Assembly: GCA_903632075.3 (NCBI GenBank)
Contig: CAHIKZ030002633.1
Span: 1,127,001 to 1,191,000, forward strand
Source of the DNA: Acanthosepion pharaonis
Taxonomy: Eukaryota > Mollusca > Cephalopoda > Sepiida > Sepiidae
Length of the DNA: 64,000 bases
Reading direction: 5' to 3'
In this document: positions 51,316 through 61,359 of the stretch, piece after piece
How the letters are laid out: every line of letters starts with the position of its first letter
Numbering within the stretch: position 1 is the stretch's first letter
Made by a program: the position numbers and the translations under genes
Notes under the pieces: model-generated
What the model was told of the DNA's origin: nothing
Seen by the model: only the letters and a program-made list of their open reading frames with translations
Database searches by the model: none

Positions 51316-52325
51316 TAAGAAAAATAACAATTATTACATGTAATTTTTATATTATGAGAATTATATGTTATTTTTTCATCCCTTTTTCACTCTGTGCATT
51401 GTTTCATACATGTTATAATTTCTCTGTATGTTATAGTTTCTATTTCTATAGACAAATTCACAAGTGTAATGAGTTCAGTCTGAAATTCTCCCACTATAAT
51501 GACCTTGGGAAAGACCAAGCTGTGCTAAGAGAATAACTATTTGAACCATTGACCATAGTCAGTTAACAAGTTTATTTCACAGACTAATTCACTAGTATAG
51601 TAACTTGGTGCTCTACTATAATGACCTTGTGCCAAATTGGATTGAACTTTGTGAATAACTGTTACATGGCCCAAATGTTTGGGTTATTAAAAGCAGATGG
51701 GTGTACTTGAAAAATGAATTGCCAGCCATTATATGTAGATGATGATTGATATATAGTTACAGTAGATATACTCTGTGGGTATTGAAATGTGCCTGTGTAG
51801 TGTCTACAACAAGGATTAGCTAGCTTCATCCTAGCAAATGGGTGTACTTGAAAAGAAAATCACCAGCCATTATAAGTAGATGATAATTGATGATGAAATA
51901 GTCAAACAAAGTATCTAAGGTAGAATACATGAAATTACGTGATGCTTAAATTTCTCTTTTCTCGTTAATTTTTTGCTCTTAATGCAACTGAAAAAAATCT
52001 AAGAGAAAAATCATTACAAATAATTTTTACTTTCAACATTGTACAAAATACTTACAAATAGATACAGAAAAGGGAAACTATATTACAGTGGTGGTTAAGT
52101 GACTGAAGCTGATATGCCAGCTCAGGACTGATAACACTGCAGATTCTCCTTTAGGTTTTCTCAAGAATCTCTAGATAAATAGCAAAAGCACCAGGCCAGA
52201 TGGGCAGCAATATTCAATGCATGGAAGAATGGTAAACTTATAAATGTGGAATATAAATTCTGACATGACATAGTGAACCAACTTAATCCATGGTCTTTAA
52301 AACTTCCTTATTGTTCACATATTCT
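51316..52325. other. Unassigned DNA with short direct repeats
   Basis: ACTATAATGACCTTG occurs at 51497 and 51617 in similar contexts. ATGGGTGTACTTGAAAA, CCAGCCATTATA and GTAGATGAT recur at 51697-51750 and 51838-51895. No gene recognised. Confidence 0.5.
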
Positions 52326-52329
52326 GTCT

Positions 52330-52570
52330 ATCCTCAGCATCTTTCTGTAGAACCACATCTCTATTGTTTTGAGTCTCTTCATCTGTGAGGAAATTATTCA
52401 GCAGTCACTGCTATATAGGAGGATTAATATGACATAGTAGTACAGTACTGTTGTCTTTGTTTCTAATGTAATTTTCCTGTTCCTGAATACTTTGCTTAGC
52501 TTTTGGAAGGCAACTTTTGCTATTTCAATGTGCCTCTGATGCTTACAAAAAAATCCTTTACAATGACTTG
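52330..52570 (-). pseudogene. LINE reverse transcriptase C-terminal fragment, minus strand
   Basis: On the minus strand: IEIAKVAFQKLSKVFRNRKI, TLETKTTVLYYYVILILLYS, SDC*IISSQMKRLKTIEMWF and YRKMLRI. The pattern 'I..AK.AF..L.K....K.. L.TK..VL..Y....LLYGSE W......RL...EMWF.R.MLRI' is the conserved end of animal RTE/Jockey-like RTs. It has at least one stop, and the palm is missing. Confidence 0.8.
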
Positions 52571-52729
52571 CAAGATAACAAGTACTTGCACTAACCTGAA
52601 TATAACTGTTTGTTCAAATATTTTAACATTTGTTTCAAACTGTATTTACAAAAACTCATTTTAAATGGTATGTAAGATTAGAAAAGTATTTCTGTCTGAA
52701 TTTCTGGGATAAGGAATTATCATTATTTG

Positions 52730-53060
52730 CACTATTTACGTTTGGACTATTGTTCTCATCTTTAAAGTTACTATCACAATATTTTGGGTGTTGTGCCCTT
52801 TGGACTTCATCAGGTGTATTTTGATCAGGGTAACCTACAAAATTCCAAACTGAAACCTTTATTTAATCTATAGGGGTGGACTGTTCTAGCTCCACTGCCC
52901 ATGACTAAGGATATCTTGTCTAGTTCTCACTTTTAGTACTGCTCAGTTATTTTTTGCTCTGTTTCCACTGAATCCAAATACAAACAGGGATTGCACTCAC
53001 AATTACAATGTCACCAAATTCATGAACCAACATTATAATCTACTAGGCTATTGTTCTGTA
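52730..53060 (-). mobile_element. Single-copy SINE related to the 118 bp array, diverged
   Basis: TTTGGACTATTGTTCTCATC, TTTGGACTTCATCAGGTGTA, CCAAACTGAAACCTTTATTT and GGTGGACTGTTCTAGCTCCA repeat the order unit, middle domain seen at 46900-47200. A tRNA-like head on the minus strand near 53035-52985 is only suggestive (GTGAGTGCAATCCCTG). A reversed piece of the same unit lies at 53120-53180 (GGCTGAAACATGATAACAAC, AAAGATGAGGACATAAT). Confidence 0.62.
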
Positions 53061-53214
53061 AGAACTCACTGTAGGTTACCTGGATCTATACACACTTGGT
53101 GAAGACTGGAGGGCACCATGGCTGAAACATGATAACAACAACAAAGATGAGGACATAATCTGAATGTAAATTGTGTAAATAATTTACCATTATTGTTCCA
53201 CTATGTTTTGCCAT

Positions 53215-54335
53215 ATTATCTCATAATACACCCTAAGGACCATAGCATTAGAAATTTCAAAAGCCTTTGACAAAGTGTAGCAAAAAGAATCGCTGCTCAA
53301 GCTCTCTAGCTATAGAATCACTGGAAGAGTCTTCTCAATAATAAAGTCCTTCTTAACATGTATCCTGAAGGTAGTTATTAACAGCCAGTCCTCCAGGGCC
53401 CTGGCAATTAACACAGGCATCCCCTAGAGGTCACTTCTCAGATCAATCGTTTTTTTATTTCACATAAATAATCTTCCTAAGAGTATACTGAGATCCTTTG
53501 TGAATATCTCTGCTGATAAAACAACAATATGGGGGCACCTCCAAAACTCATAATGACCAGAGATTGGCAGCTGATCTCTCATCTGATCTAGATTTAACAT
53601 CTCAGTGGGGGGGGGGGGACTGGAAGGTTGCATTTAATGCCTTGAAAATCAAACTAGATCATCACTGATCATATCTCCAAATTATCACCAGTTATGATGA
53701 TCAAATATTGGGCCTTAAACTCACCCCAAGTGGAATTTATACATAAGATTCATCACTAAACATGCAAGAAAAATGGTCAGTTTCCTGTACCATTCCAGTA
53801 AGTACTTGACTCTTCATGCTATCCTCTACCTTTATAAGAGCCAGATCAGGCCTAAAATGGAGTATTGCTGTCATATTTGGGCAGGAGCTGCCCAGACCTG
53901 ACATTTAATTCTTGAAAGCATCTCTGTGTCCTTGTAGGTGATAACTTCTCTCTCTCATAGATATGATGTGGCAAGCCTCTCACTCTTTTATCACTTCTTG
54001 CATTGAAAGTGCTTGAATGAACTGCATTCCTTCTTTCCTTTAGTTATAACTTTCATGGCTAGGATCTGCCATGTCACTCACGTTGTAACAAACCATCCTC
54101 ATTCTGACTGTATTACACTGGTGAGAAGTAAGTTCCACTTGAGCAGCTTCTTCTCATGAGCCACTGGGCTGTGGAACTAACTCCCAAAAGGATATTTACC
54201 TGATCACGACAATCTTAACCTATTCAAGTAGGGGTTAATCATTACCTCTCCTGCCTATCCTATAAACTGTGCCTCTTAATATGTAATCCTCTACCTTGAC
54301 TGGTCCCAGGCCTTGTACAGGGTGAAAAAATTCCA
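53215..54335 (+). pseudogene. LINE reverse transcriptase, degenerate, with 3' end
   Basis: The RT order is visible through stops: ALEISKAFDKV (palm), LLKLSSYRITGRVFSIIKSF, VVINSQSSRALAINTGIP (then a stop where QGS would follow), FHINNLP, ILRSFVNISADKTT (the YADDTT active site, here changed to SADK) and IRARSGLKWSIAVIFGQEL (thumb). It ends with the 3' module shared with 11555-11862 and 55675-56035 (CCAGGCCTTGTACAGGGTGA). The pattern is of the Jockey/CR1 group. The copy is long dead. Confidence 0.85.
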
Positions 54336-54659
54336 TCATCTCAGAACTTTTATTTTCCTTTGAAAAGTATTGTTCTGGGAGTCTTTTGCATTTTTCAGTA
54401 AAATGAATATTTGTTTTTCAAGATGTTAATCCTATAAAGACTAAAATAAATTGTTATACAAATTGTTATGAATTGTTATCAGGTGAATATTGTAGAGGGG
54501 TAAAAACCTCTAAGAAAAAGTTGGAAATTTTTTGGGGTCTTGTTACCAAAGAAACATGTCTTGTGTTATCCTGATAAAATATTACACTTTTTTTCCCTAA
54601 TTTTTGTCAGTTGCTACTTTTTAATTCAGTGCATTACACACCTAACCATTAGTTACTCT

Positions 54660-55250
54660 GGAAGGTGCTGATAGTAAATGACTAAATTTCTAATATCACC
54701 ATATTGCTGCCATATATGGTCTGGAACCCCTTCTGTTTGCCTAGGGGTTCTTGATAGGCTCCAGAGGCGAATATGCAATATAATTGGCCCTGTTCTGACA
54801 TCTCGTCTACAGTCACTCTCTCCCAGACACACTTTTGCCTCTCTCTGTCTTTTTTACAAATACTTTCATGGCAATTGCTCTGAGGAGCTGCATTCGCTGG
54901 TTCCCAGACTTCATGAGTTCAAGTGCCCTACGAGGCTGGCATCCCGCTCTCACCCTTTTACTGTCGAAACTCCTAAATGTAGCCGTCTCTTCTACTCCAG
55001 TAGCTTCATGTCTTGCACCTCTCGCCTGTGGAACTCTCTTCCCTATTCCAGTTTCCCTGAGAGCTATAATCTCCAACTATTTAAATGTAATGTCAATCGA
55101 CATCTCCAGTTGCCTTGATCTATCCACTATCCTTCTCATCATCCTTTCCTCTATCACTCCTATCTGATCTTGCTCCAAATCTTCTGTAACCCCTTGTGTC
55201 CTAATGGCTTCTCGCCTTGCTTGGGGTGAAATGCTTAAAAAAAAAAAAAT
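54660..55250 (+). pseudogene. LINE C-terminus and 3' tail, well preserved
   Basis: The 146-residue open frame (54678-55118) reads SPYCCHIWSGTPSVCLGVLD, RLQRRICNIIGPVLTSRLQS, LSPRHTFASLCLFYKYFHGN and HEFKCPTRLASRSHPFTVET, then TSRLWNSLPYSSFPESYN, NLQLFKCNVNRHL and stop. This is the thumb and C-terminal end of a Jockey-superfamily RT. The 3' UTR ends CGCCTTGCTTGGGGTGAAAT with an A-run at 55236-55249. It is the best reference in the window for this LINE family's tail. It is 5' truncated, as is typical for LINE insertions. Confidence 0.87.
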
Positions 55251-55670
55251 CTAAACAATATCGCCTTATTTAAATAAAAAACCAGTCTTTGGTATCATTA
55301 ATGGTGGTTTATTTTGCTTTCCCCATCATCTCTTGTGTACTAAATTACTATAAAGTATCCCCTTTTCATCACCCATCAAAATCAATTTAAAAAATAAAAC
55401 ATGTTTTATGCTTAAATAGTAAAGGTGACAATCTAATCAAGTGGATAATGTTTTATATGTAGGATCATGGTTGAATTCTTCAGAAAAAGACATTGAGGTT
55501 AAAATAGAATTGCAATGACATGGATAGCATTTTCAAACATGAATGACATTTGGAAGTAAAAAATGAAAAACAATTCTGAAAATGCAACATTTTAAGTCAA
55601 CACAGCAAATATTCCATTGACACAAATAAGCAGGTGGACATTAACAACACTATTCTATCATTATTTCCTT
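55251..55670. other. Unassigned DNA
   Basis: No gene or repeat recognised. Confidence 0.45.
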
Positions 55671-55674
55671 GGCG

Positions 55675-56035
55675 AATGTTCTGATGAACTATATTCCTTA
55701 ATTCTACCAGTTCTGACCTTTTAAATTAAGACCCACTATGCCATATACACTGAGAAGAATCATCTTCACTCCTTTCATATTCCATTAGTAAGAAGGAAGT
55801 TCCTCTCAGACAGTTTCTTCCCAAGAAGAACTACATCTCTGTTGTTTCGCGTCTCTGTGAGGAAAACAAACTCCCAAGATGATTTCCTGATTGCTACAAT
55901 CTTCAAGTCTAGGTTTTCCTACATAGCCTCATAATCTGCATTTCTTACTTCCTCTTATATTCAAACAACATCCTCATTCAATAAGCATCTACCGTGAGTG
56001 GCTCTTTGGCTTTGTACTAGGTGAACAATTAGTAA
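55675..56035 (+). pseudogene. LINE 3' end (TTGTACTAGGTGAA family)
   Basis: It shares, in order, TTGGCGAATGTTCTGATGAA, CATATTCCATTAGTAAGAAG, GAAGTTCCTCTCAGACAGTT, CTTCTTCCCA, CTCCCAAGATGATTTCCTGA and GGCTTTGTACTAGGTGAACA with the copies at 11555 and 54040. It contains a stray copy of ACTACATCTCTGTTGTTTCG like that at 52350 (CCACATCTCTATTGTTTTGA), suggesting a local conversion or a nested piece. Confidence 0.68.
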
Positions 56036-56059
56036 AAAAAGACTTGTAACTATATACTT

Positions 56060-56130
56060 GTAGTTTTTTTTCACTATGTTTTGGTTGATGTATTCTCTGG
56101 CCTTCATCAGAGTTTAAGTTTCCAGATCTA
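56060..56130 (-). mobile_element. Fragment of the array-related SINE
   Basis: The minus strand reads CTCTGATGAAGGCCAGAGAA, TACATCAACCAAAACATAGT, a diverged copy of the CCTGAAGAAGGCC domain of the 118 bp unit. Confidence 0.5.
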
Positions 56131-56875
56131 AAGCCATCTATAAGAGGAAAAAGCACAATTGAATAAACACTAAACCAAGTGACAGCATGTCGTGTGTATC
56201 CTACGATGGAAAATGTGACAAAAAAGAAAGTTGCTTGCCGAAAAAAAGGGCACGTATTCTGTATGATATGCTGAAGATTGAATATTCAAATTAGAAACAA
56301 TTCATAAAAGTATTTTGGATATGCTAATATTGTGCATCCTCTTCCAGCTGTTGATGAATGATAAGAATGCTCAGTTAATAAAAGCAGTTTGTGTTCTCAA
56401 ATCAGGAGAAAAATTTGTATATTTTTCTATCATGTTTGTCGGCAAGTGTGCTTTTTTTCTGACTGGTTACATGCATTGTGATTTGTGATAGTGCATGTGA
56501 CATTACTTTCTGTCCTTGATATTCAAGTTTGAACTTGCAGTTTGTTTTCTTCATTGTGGAAGTAATCTATGACATCAATTTCTGAACTGGAATTTTAGCT
56601 CAAGCATGGCAAAACCGATTATATTTTCTGATGCATTCTTGGGGACTTCTTCATTTGAGGATGACTTAGTGTCATTATACCAAAACTAATTTAAAATTAA
56701 GCATCATGTTTTAACCAATATATCTTTAAGCTTAACTACTATGACTTTGTACCAGACTATGCTAAGCTGGAGTAAATAATTGTTTGGGACATTTACTATT
56801 GTTATGCTACCAGTTCCATAACCCATAGAAGCAGTGGTGTGTCTTGGGCAAGATAGCCTATCCCACTTGAGTCTG
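56131..56875. other. Unassigned DNA
   Basis: No gene or repeat recognised, apart from the sequence leading into the SINE fragment. Confidence 0.45.
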
Positions 56876-56879
56876 GTTT

Positions 56880-56995
56880 TGAATTCAACGATTTCTTGCT
56901 TCAAGAATGGTTGCCACCTTCATGCTTGAGAGCCTACTCTACCCTGCTATTTAATCCATAGCTGGAAGGAGATGGATTCATACATTTTCAAATGG
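56880..56995 (-). mobile_element. SINE body fragment, minus strand
   Basis: Read on the minus strand: TGAAAATGTATGAATCCATC, TCCTTCCAGCTATGGATTAA, ATAGCAGGGTAGAGTAGGCT and GGTGGCAACCATTCTTG, in line with the SINE at 39176-39406. Confidence 0.62.
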
Positions 56996-56999
56996 CATT

Positions 57000-57498
57000 A
57001 TCATAAAATGAACAAAACAAAATTAAGCATGAATTGAACATGACACCAAATTCACTTTTCATTACACTATCTATAGTCAATGGTTAATAAACTTCTTTTA
57101 CAGATCAATTGCTAGTTCAACTAATATATTCTTAAGCTTTCTATATAATTTATATTTTCTAGGTTTCTTAGCTAAGAGATCAAAGATATTTCTCAGAAAT
57201 GGTAATTAAGAAGATACTTGTGAAAAAAATCTCTAAATATGAGCACATCTAGACAGAATAACTCACTGGATAACTCCAAGTATAAATAAATGAATAACTT
57301 GACAAATATATATATATATATATATTTATGTTATTTTCAATCTCAATTTTAATCATTTCAGAAGAGATCAGGTAGAATTCAATTATTGAATAACAATGAT
57401 AAAAATGAGTCTTCAAAATCAGAAAATCAACTAATATATTTTAAAGATATTCTTTTGTGATAAATTTGTTACAGATCTGTACATAGAAACAGATTTGA

Positions 57499-57551
<53 letters not shown>

Positions 57552-57555
57552 GAAG
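57000..57555. other. AT-rich DNA with two (TA)n arrays
   Basis: TA arrays lie at 57307-57325 and 57501-57547, the second directly before the next TIR element. No gene recognised. Confidence 0.6.
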
Positions 57556-57559
57556 CTTA

Positions 57560-58483
57560 TATACCAGGTGTAACAGCAAAATTGTACAAATCATGCAAAA
57601 GCAAAATTATCCAATTGTTAGATTAAGCTCTGAACCATTGTATCTTAGAAATGATTAATAATATCTTACTGGAATTTTCTGAGGTTTTGATAACACTATT
57701 GGGCTCTACTTTGAGCAATAAGAATGTATAATTACTCTCTAAGCTTAACAGAAATATTGTGATGAAATTGATCCTAAACAAAAATGACATGTTCATCATT
57801 AATTAATCATAGCTAAGGATTAGAAGCTCGTGAATTATTGAAATAGAGTTCAAATATATATATTATTCCAGGATCATTTTCCAACTTATTTAAGATGATT
57901 CTTGCCTTCTCTAACCTTCTAACTTCCTGTCCTGGAGTAACAAAGTGCCTCACACAATTCATGCATGATTTCATTTTCAAGTCTTTTTTTCACTGCTCTT
58001 TGGACTGTTATAGCTTAAACTTCTTTCTAACATGCCAAACATCTTATGGATTGAGTTGGATCTTTTCTAATTGTTCTCTTTAGCTCTAAGTTGAAATGAT
58101 GATCTCTCTTCTTGTTGTGACCTCCTGATCCAGTTTTCCTCTCTACTTATTCACCATTCTCTTGATGGTTCTCGAAGTTGGAAGCCAGAGTATGAATGTT
58201 GGTACCATTACTGAAGGCCTGTATGATCTTTCTCCTCTTACCATAGCTTAGTTAGGAAGACAGTGGGTCTGACACAAAACAATTTTAAACTGCTCTCTTT
58301 CTAGCTGAATAACTCCAAGAGTTTTTCACTGATTCTTATGAAAAATGATGTTAAGATAGCTAAATGTCTCATCTAAAAAACCTGGGAAAAAGAAACTCAA
58401 TAAGTTTAGTGGTTTCTTAGATATTAAACATTTTGTAGGATGTTACATGATTTGGACAATTTTGCTGTTACACCAGGTATATA
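57560..58483 (-). mobile_element. Mariner-like deletion derivative with clear TIRs
   Basis: The left end ACCAGGTGTAACAGCAAAAT (57560) and the right end, inverted, ACCTGGTGTAACAGCAAAAT (58483) continue with TGT(A/C)CAAATCATG, giving TIRs of about 33 bases with TA on both sides. On the minus strand at 58200-57880 a transposase N-terminus survives: ASNFENHQENGE, KTGSGGHNKKRDHHFNLELK, RTIRKDPTQSIRCLA and TVQRAVKKRLENE, an HTH region of Tc1/mariner type. The catalytic domain is gone. The element is 924 bp. Confidence 0.83.
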
Positions 58484-58526
58484 TATGATAAAATATAGTT
58501 TTAAGGTTGTATGGTATATTTATGAG

Positions 58527-58910
58527 TTAAAGTGCTCAATATCAGTGATAGGGTGTATGTAAATATAAAAGTGGAAATTGAAGTCAACACCCAGAGGTGA
58601 CTGTCTGTTCCTTGGTTGCATTATTATAGGTTGTTATTTTTTTGTTGTGACATTTTATTATTTGCATTATATTTTTGTACAGCTCTAACTGATTTTTAAC
58701 ATGATTTTTGTTGAATATTTTTGCTAATTGGTTTGTTTCAGGGAAGTGCTTTTCTATTAAGTTTAGGAATGTCCTTCCTCTGTTAGTTTTGATGGTTTTG
58801 TTGTATGGTGGGTTAAACCAGATGGTATTTTTTTTCTGAATTTGCGTTTCAGTTGTAGAGGTGTGAAAGAAACAATCGCTACACAATCCAACATTAAATA
58901 TAGCCACCAA
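58527..58910 (-). pseudogene. Penelope-like fragment with a ribozyme-downstream module
   Basis: On the minus strand, ETQIQKKNTIWFNPPYNKTI, KTNRGRTFLNLIEKHFPETN, QLAKIFNKNHVKNQLELYKN and MQIIKCHNKKI (58870-58660) match the linker between RT and endonuclease in one branch of Penelope-like elements. After a stop near 58587, the sequence from GTC at 58604 to 58527 (CACCTCTGGGTGTTGACTTC, ACTTTTATATTTACATAC, ATCACTGATATTGAGCACTT) repeats the module that follows the two hammerheads. The endonuclease itself is missing. Confidence 0.68.
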
Positions 58911-59171
58911 ATGCATACATATGTGTGCAACGACATATATATGTGCATATATGCCCACTGCCCAGTCCCACACTGTTCACATGTTTATGTTTGTGTGAGC
59001 TCTGGTGAGTGAGCATGCGTGTATGTGTGTTTGCATACATCAATGAATGCACATGTGTGTATGTATGTTTGTGTAAGTATGAGTGGTGTTCGGATGACAA
59101 TTTTTCCTCACACTACCATAAAAACACTAACATACACAACCATATATAAATCCAAAATTTAAAAATTAATC
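58911..59171. other. TG/CA-rich DNA before the second hammerhead
   Basis: TGTGTG- and CATACA-rich sequence with no gene. The short open frames rich in His and Thr reflect the simple sequence. Confidence 0.5.
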
Positions 59172-59218
59172 AGTTTGTCTGACGATCACAAATAGCGTGA
59201 AACGCAGGGTCATAAACT
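59172..59218 (+). ncRNA. Hammerhead ribozyme motif (type I, short stem III), second copy
   Basis: CTGACGA lies at 59179-59185. Stem II is CAC (59187-59189) with GCG (59195-59197) and loop AAATA; its central pair is A-C, which would have been a C-G or A-T pair before decay. GAAA lies at 59199-59202. Stem III has A59202 with T59210 and C59203 with G59209 around loop GCAGG. Cleavage is predicted after C59211. Stem I pairs AGTTTGT (59172-59178) with ATAAACT (59212-59218) over seven positions, including one G-U. A U-U opposition closes stem II (59186/59198), as in the copy at 22161. ATCACTGATATTGAGTACTT follows at 59242. Confidence 0.62.
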
Positions 59219-59265
59219 CACATCAATCCAACTAAATATGTTAGCTCGATCACTGATATTGAGTA
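59219..59265 (+). repeat. Module downstream of the second hammerhead
   Basis: It ends CGATCACTGATATTGAGTAC, found inverted at 58527-58555 about 50-80 bases from the equivalent cleavage point. It marks the same element terminus. Confidence 0.6.
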
Positions 59266-59317
59266 CTTTCCAATAAGTACTGCGCATATATAATATATAA
59301 ATAATATATATAAAAAA

Positions 59318-59369
<52 letters not shown>

Positions 59370-59440
59370 CATACACATTTCACATATATATGTGTGTGTA
59401 AAACTTTAAATTGAAGAATCGCAAATATATATATATATAT

Positions 59441-59473
<33 letters not shown>

Positions 59474-59597
59474 AATTGGTTAGAATATACATAAATATAA
59501 ATATATATATAAATTGTTTAAAACTGTATATATATATATATATATATATATTTAAGAAATATAATGTAGTGGTTCCAACGAGAGAAAAGTATGTATA
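59266..59597. repeat. (TA)n-rich stretch
   Basis: TA arrays lie at 59323-59356, 59425-59451 (continuing as GATA repeats) and 59528-59551, in AT-rich DNA without genes. Confidence 0.9.
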
Positions 59598-59807
59598 TTA
59601 AAAAGAAGAGAAGAGAGGTGCTGCAAACGTTTTTGGTTGTAATGTGGATTTATTTAGAAAAAATATTATGCTTTGTTTTACATAATTTTATGACACGTGT
59701 TTCTGGTCTCGCGACTGTCTTCAGGTAAAAGTGGAGATTTCCACATATTATTAAAATAATTAATTCCCATTACAACCAAAAAACGTTTGCAGCACCTCTC
59801 TTCTCTT

Positions 59808-59812
<5 letters not shown>
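59598..59812. repeat. Foldback with 46 bp arms and a hammerhead-like core inside
   Basis: AAAAGAAGAGAAGAGAGGTG, CTGCAAACGTTTTTGGTTGT and AATG (59600-59643) return inverted at 59766-59812. The centre, on the minus strand, reads CTGAAGA (59724-59718), CAGTCGCGAGACCA, GAAAC (59703-59699), ACGTGTC, which has the order of hammerhead core elements. It is followed at once by an 80-base (TA)n array. Confidence 0.8.

Positions 59813-59892
<80 letters not shown>
59813..59892. repeat. Long (TA)n array (80 bp)
   Basis: About 40 uninterrupted TA units, the longest in the window. Confidence 0.97.
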
Positions 59893-59895
<3 letters not shown>

Positions 59896-60200
59896 TGTGT
59901 GAGTGCATGTATATAACCAATTATGGATTTTTTTTAACCTGATATTTCTTATTACAATAAATATTAAATTTAATGGTTATACATCTCTGTTTTATCACAT
60001 TAAAATTAATGCTTACTATCCTAGAGATTGAAAGACTGTCAGGAAACGCATTTTCTTTTATAAGATTTTTGATCTCTCATCTGGTAAACATTATTTTCAC
60101 TGCTTAAAAATAGAGATCCCTGCTAAAACATGTTCCCACTAACTATAAAGGTTATTGTAATACATACATATACATACATACACACACACATACATACATA
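59893..60200. other. Unassigned DNA with (CATA)n
   Basis: A CATA/CACA-rich run lies at 60160-60207. Nothing else recognised. Confidence 0.5.
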
Positions 60201-60204
60201 TATA

Positions 60205-60870
60205 TATCAAACAACACTTTACCTTTCCTGGATATTAAGTTACATCATACTGACATTGACCTAAGCCTAAATGTCCATCAAAAATCAACTAACAAAAATG
60301 ATTTCATAAATTCCTATTCTCACCATAACAACAAAATCTGCTATATTTATCTGATATTATTTAAGAGCACTCAGAATTTCTAGCCCTCAGTATTTATAGG
60401 AATAGAAGGAATACACTGAAAATTCTTTTAAGCTCTTCCAATATGTTAATTATTGCATTTTTAACACAAAACTCATAAGGCTCATAAAATATTTCAAATT
60501 AAAGGAGTGGACCATTCTTGCAAGGTCAACAAATTATAATACATTATTTTACCTACCAACTATATTATTCCTATAACTGAAAAGAATTTATCTAAACTTA
60601 ACATAAAATTTGTTACAAATTCTTCTAAAACAATAAAAGACTTAATTAATACAATACAAAATAATAATCAGCTAAAACTTATAATAATTGGCACAAAGAA
60701 TACATGGGATAAAGCTTGATGAATTTAAATAAAAGATTACATGAATACAAAAGGGTTCTTTTACAAAACAACACACTCAATACATCATTTGCTCATCCTA
60801 ATGAATCTGACCATAATTTCAATTTTTATAAAGCTGCTTTAATTAAAAGAGATAGCATTTATTAAGATGA
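60205..60870 (+). pseudogene. Penelope-like element: RT end, linker and endonuclease remnant
   Basis: In shifting frames: NTLPFLDIKLHHTDIDLSLN, VHQKSTNKNDFINSYSHHNN (60208-60330), RALRISSPQYL (60366-60400), EKNLSKLNIKFVTNSSKTIK (60578-60650), a KTWDKA-like end, then LNKRLHEYKRVLLQNNTLN (60722-60785) and NESDHNFNFYKAALIKRDSI (60800-60862). The last two match the C-terminal half of the GIY-YIG domain (LNKRL.EH......N....). The GIY-YIG signature itself is not seen. This belongs to a different branch from the copies at 28395 and 39490, as its protein sequence differs throughout. Confidence 0.75.
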
Positions 60871-61355
60871 AAGTGTATAGAAAATGCTTTAACTGCTAGA
60901 TTATTAACAGTATTAACAGTAACTTTGCATCTAGATTCATAGTTTTATTATCACTATGATAACAAAATTGATGCAAAGAAGAACAAAAGCATAAAGAAAC
61001 TAAATGTAATTGGCTAGACTATATACCAAATACATTTTTAAAAAATATTGAATTTAGAAATTTTTTTCAGTATTGGTTGGCTGCTTTTGATATAGAAGGA
61101 GGCCTCAAGAATTTGAATTTTTTGTTTATTATTTTCATGGTGTAGTATATTGGTTTTGTCAACAAGTATTTTCCTGTATTGTAAAGGTGGACAGGAATGT
61201 GTTTTTAAATTTTGTGTGAGAGGACGTATCTGACAAATGGAGTGTAGAAAGGATAATTATAAAAATAAATAGATATAATATGTCTATATTATTCAATGAA
61301 ACATGTTTGAATGAAGATAGGCTGCCTATGTATATATATATTTATATGGCTGTTC
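60871..61355. other. Penelope-adjacent AT-rich DNA
   Basis: 60990-61060 resembles 30306-30385. 61280-61330 carries TATTCAATGAAACATGTTTG and a GATAGGCTGCC motif running into a short TA tract, like 39955-39985. No open frame of note. Confidence 0.5.
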
Positions 61356-61359
61356 ATGC

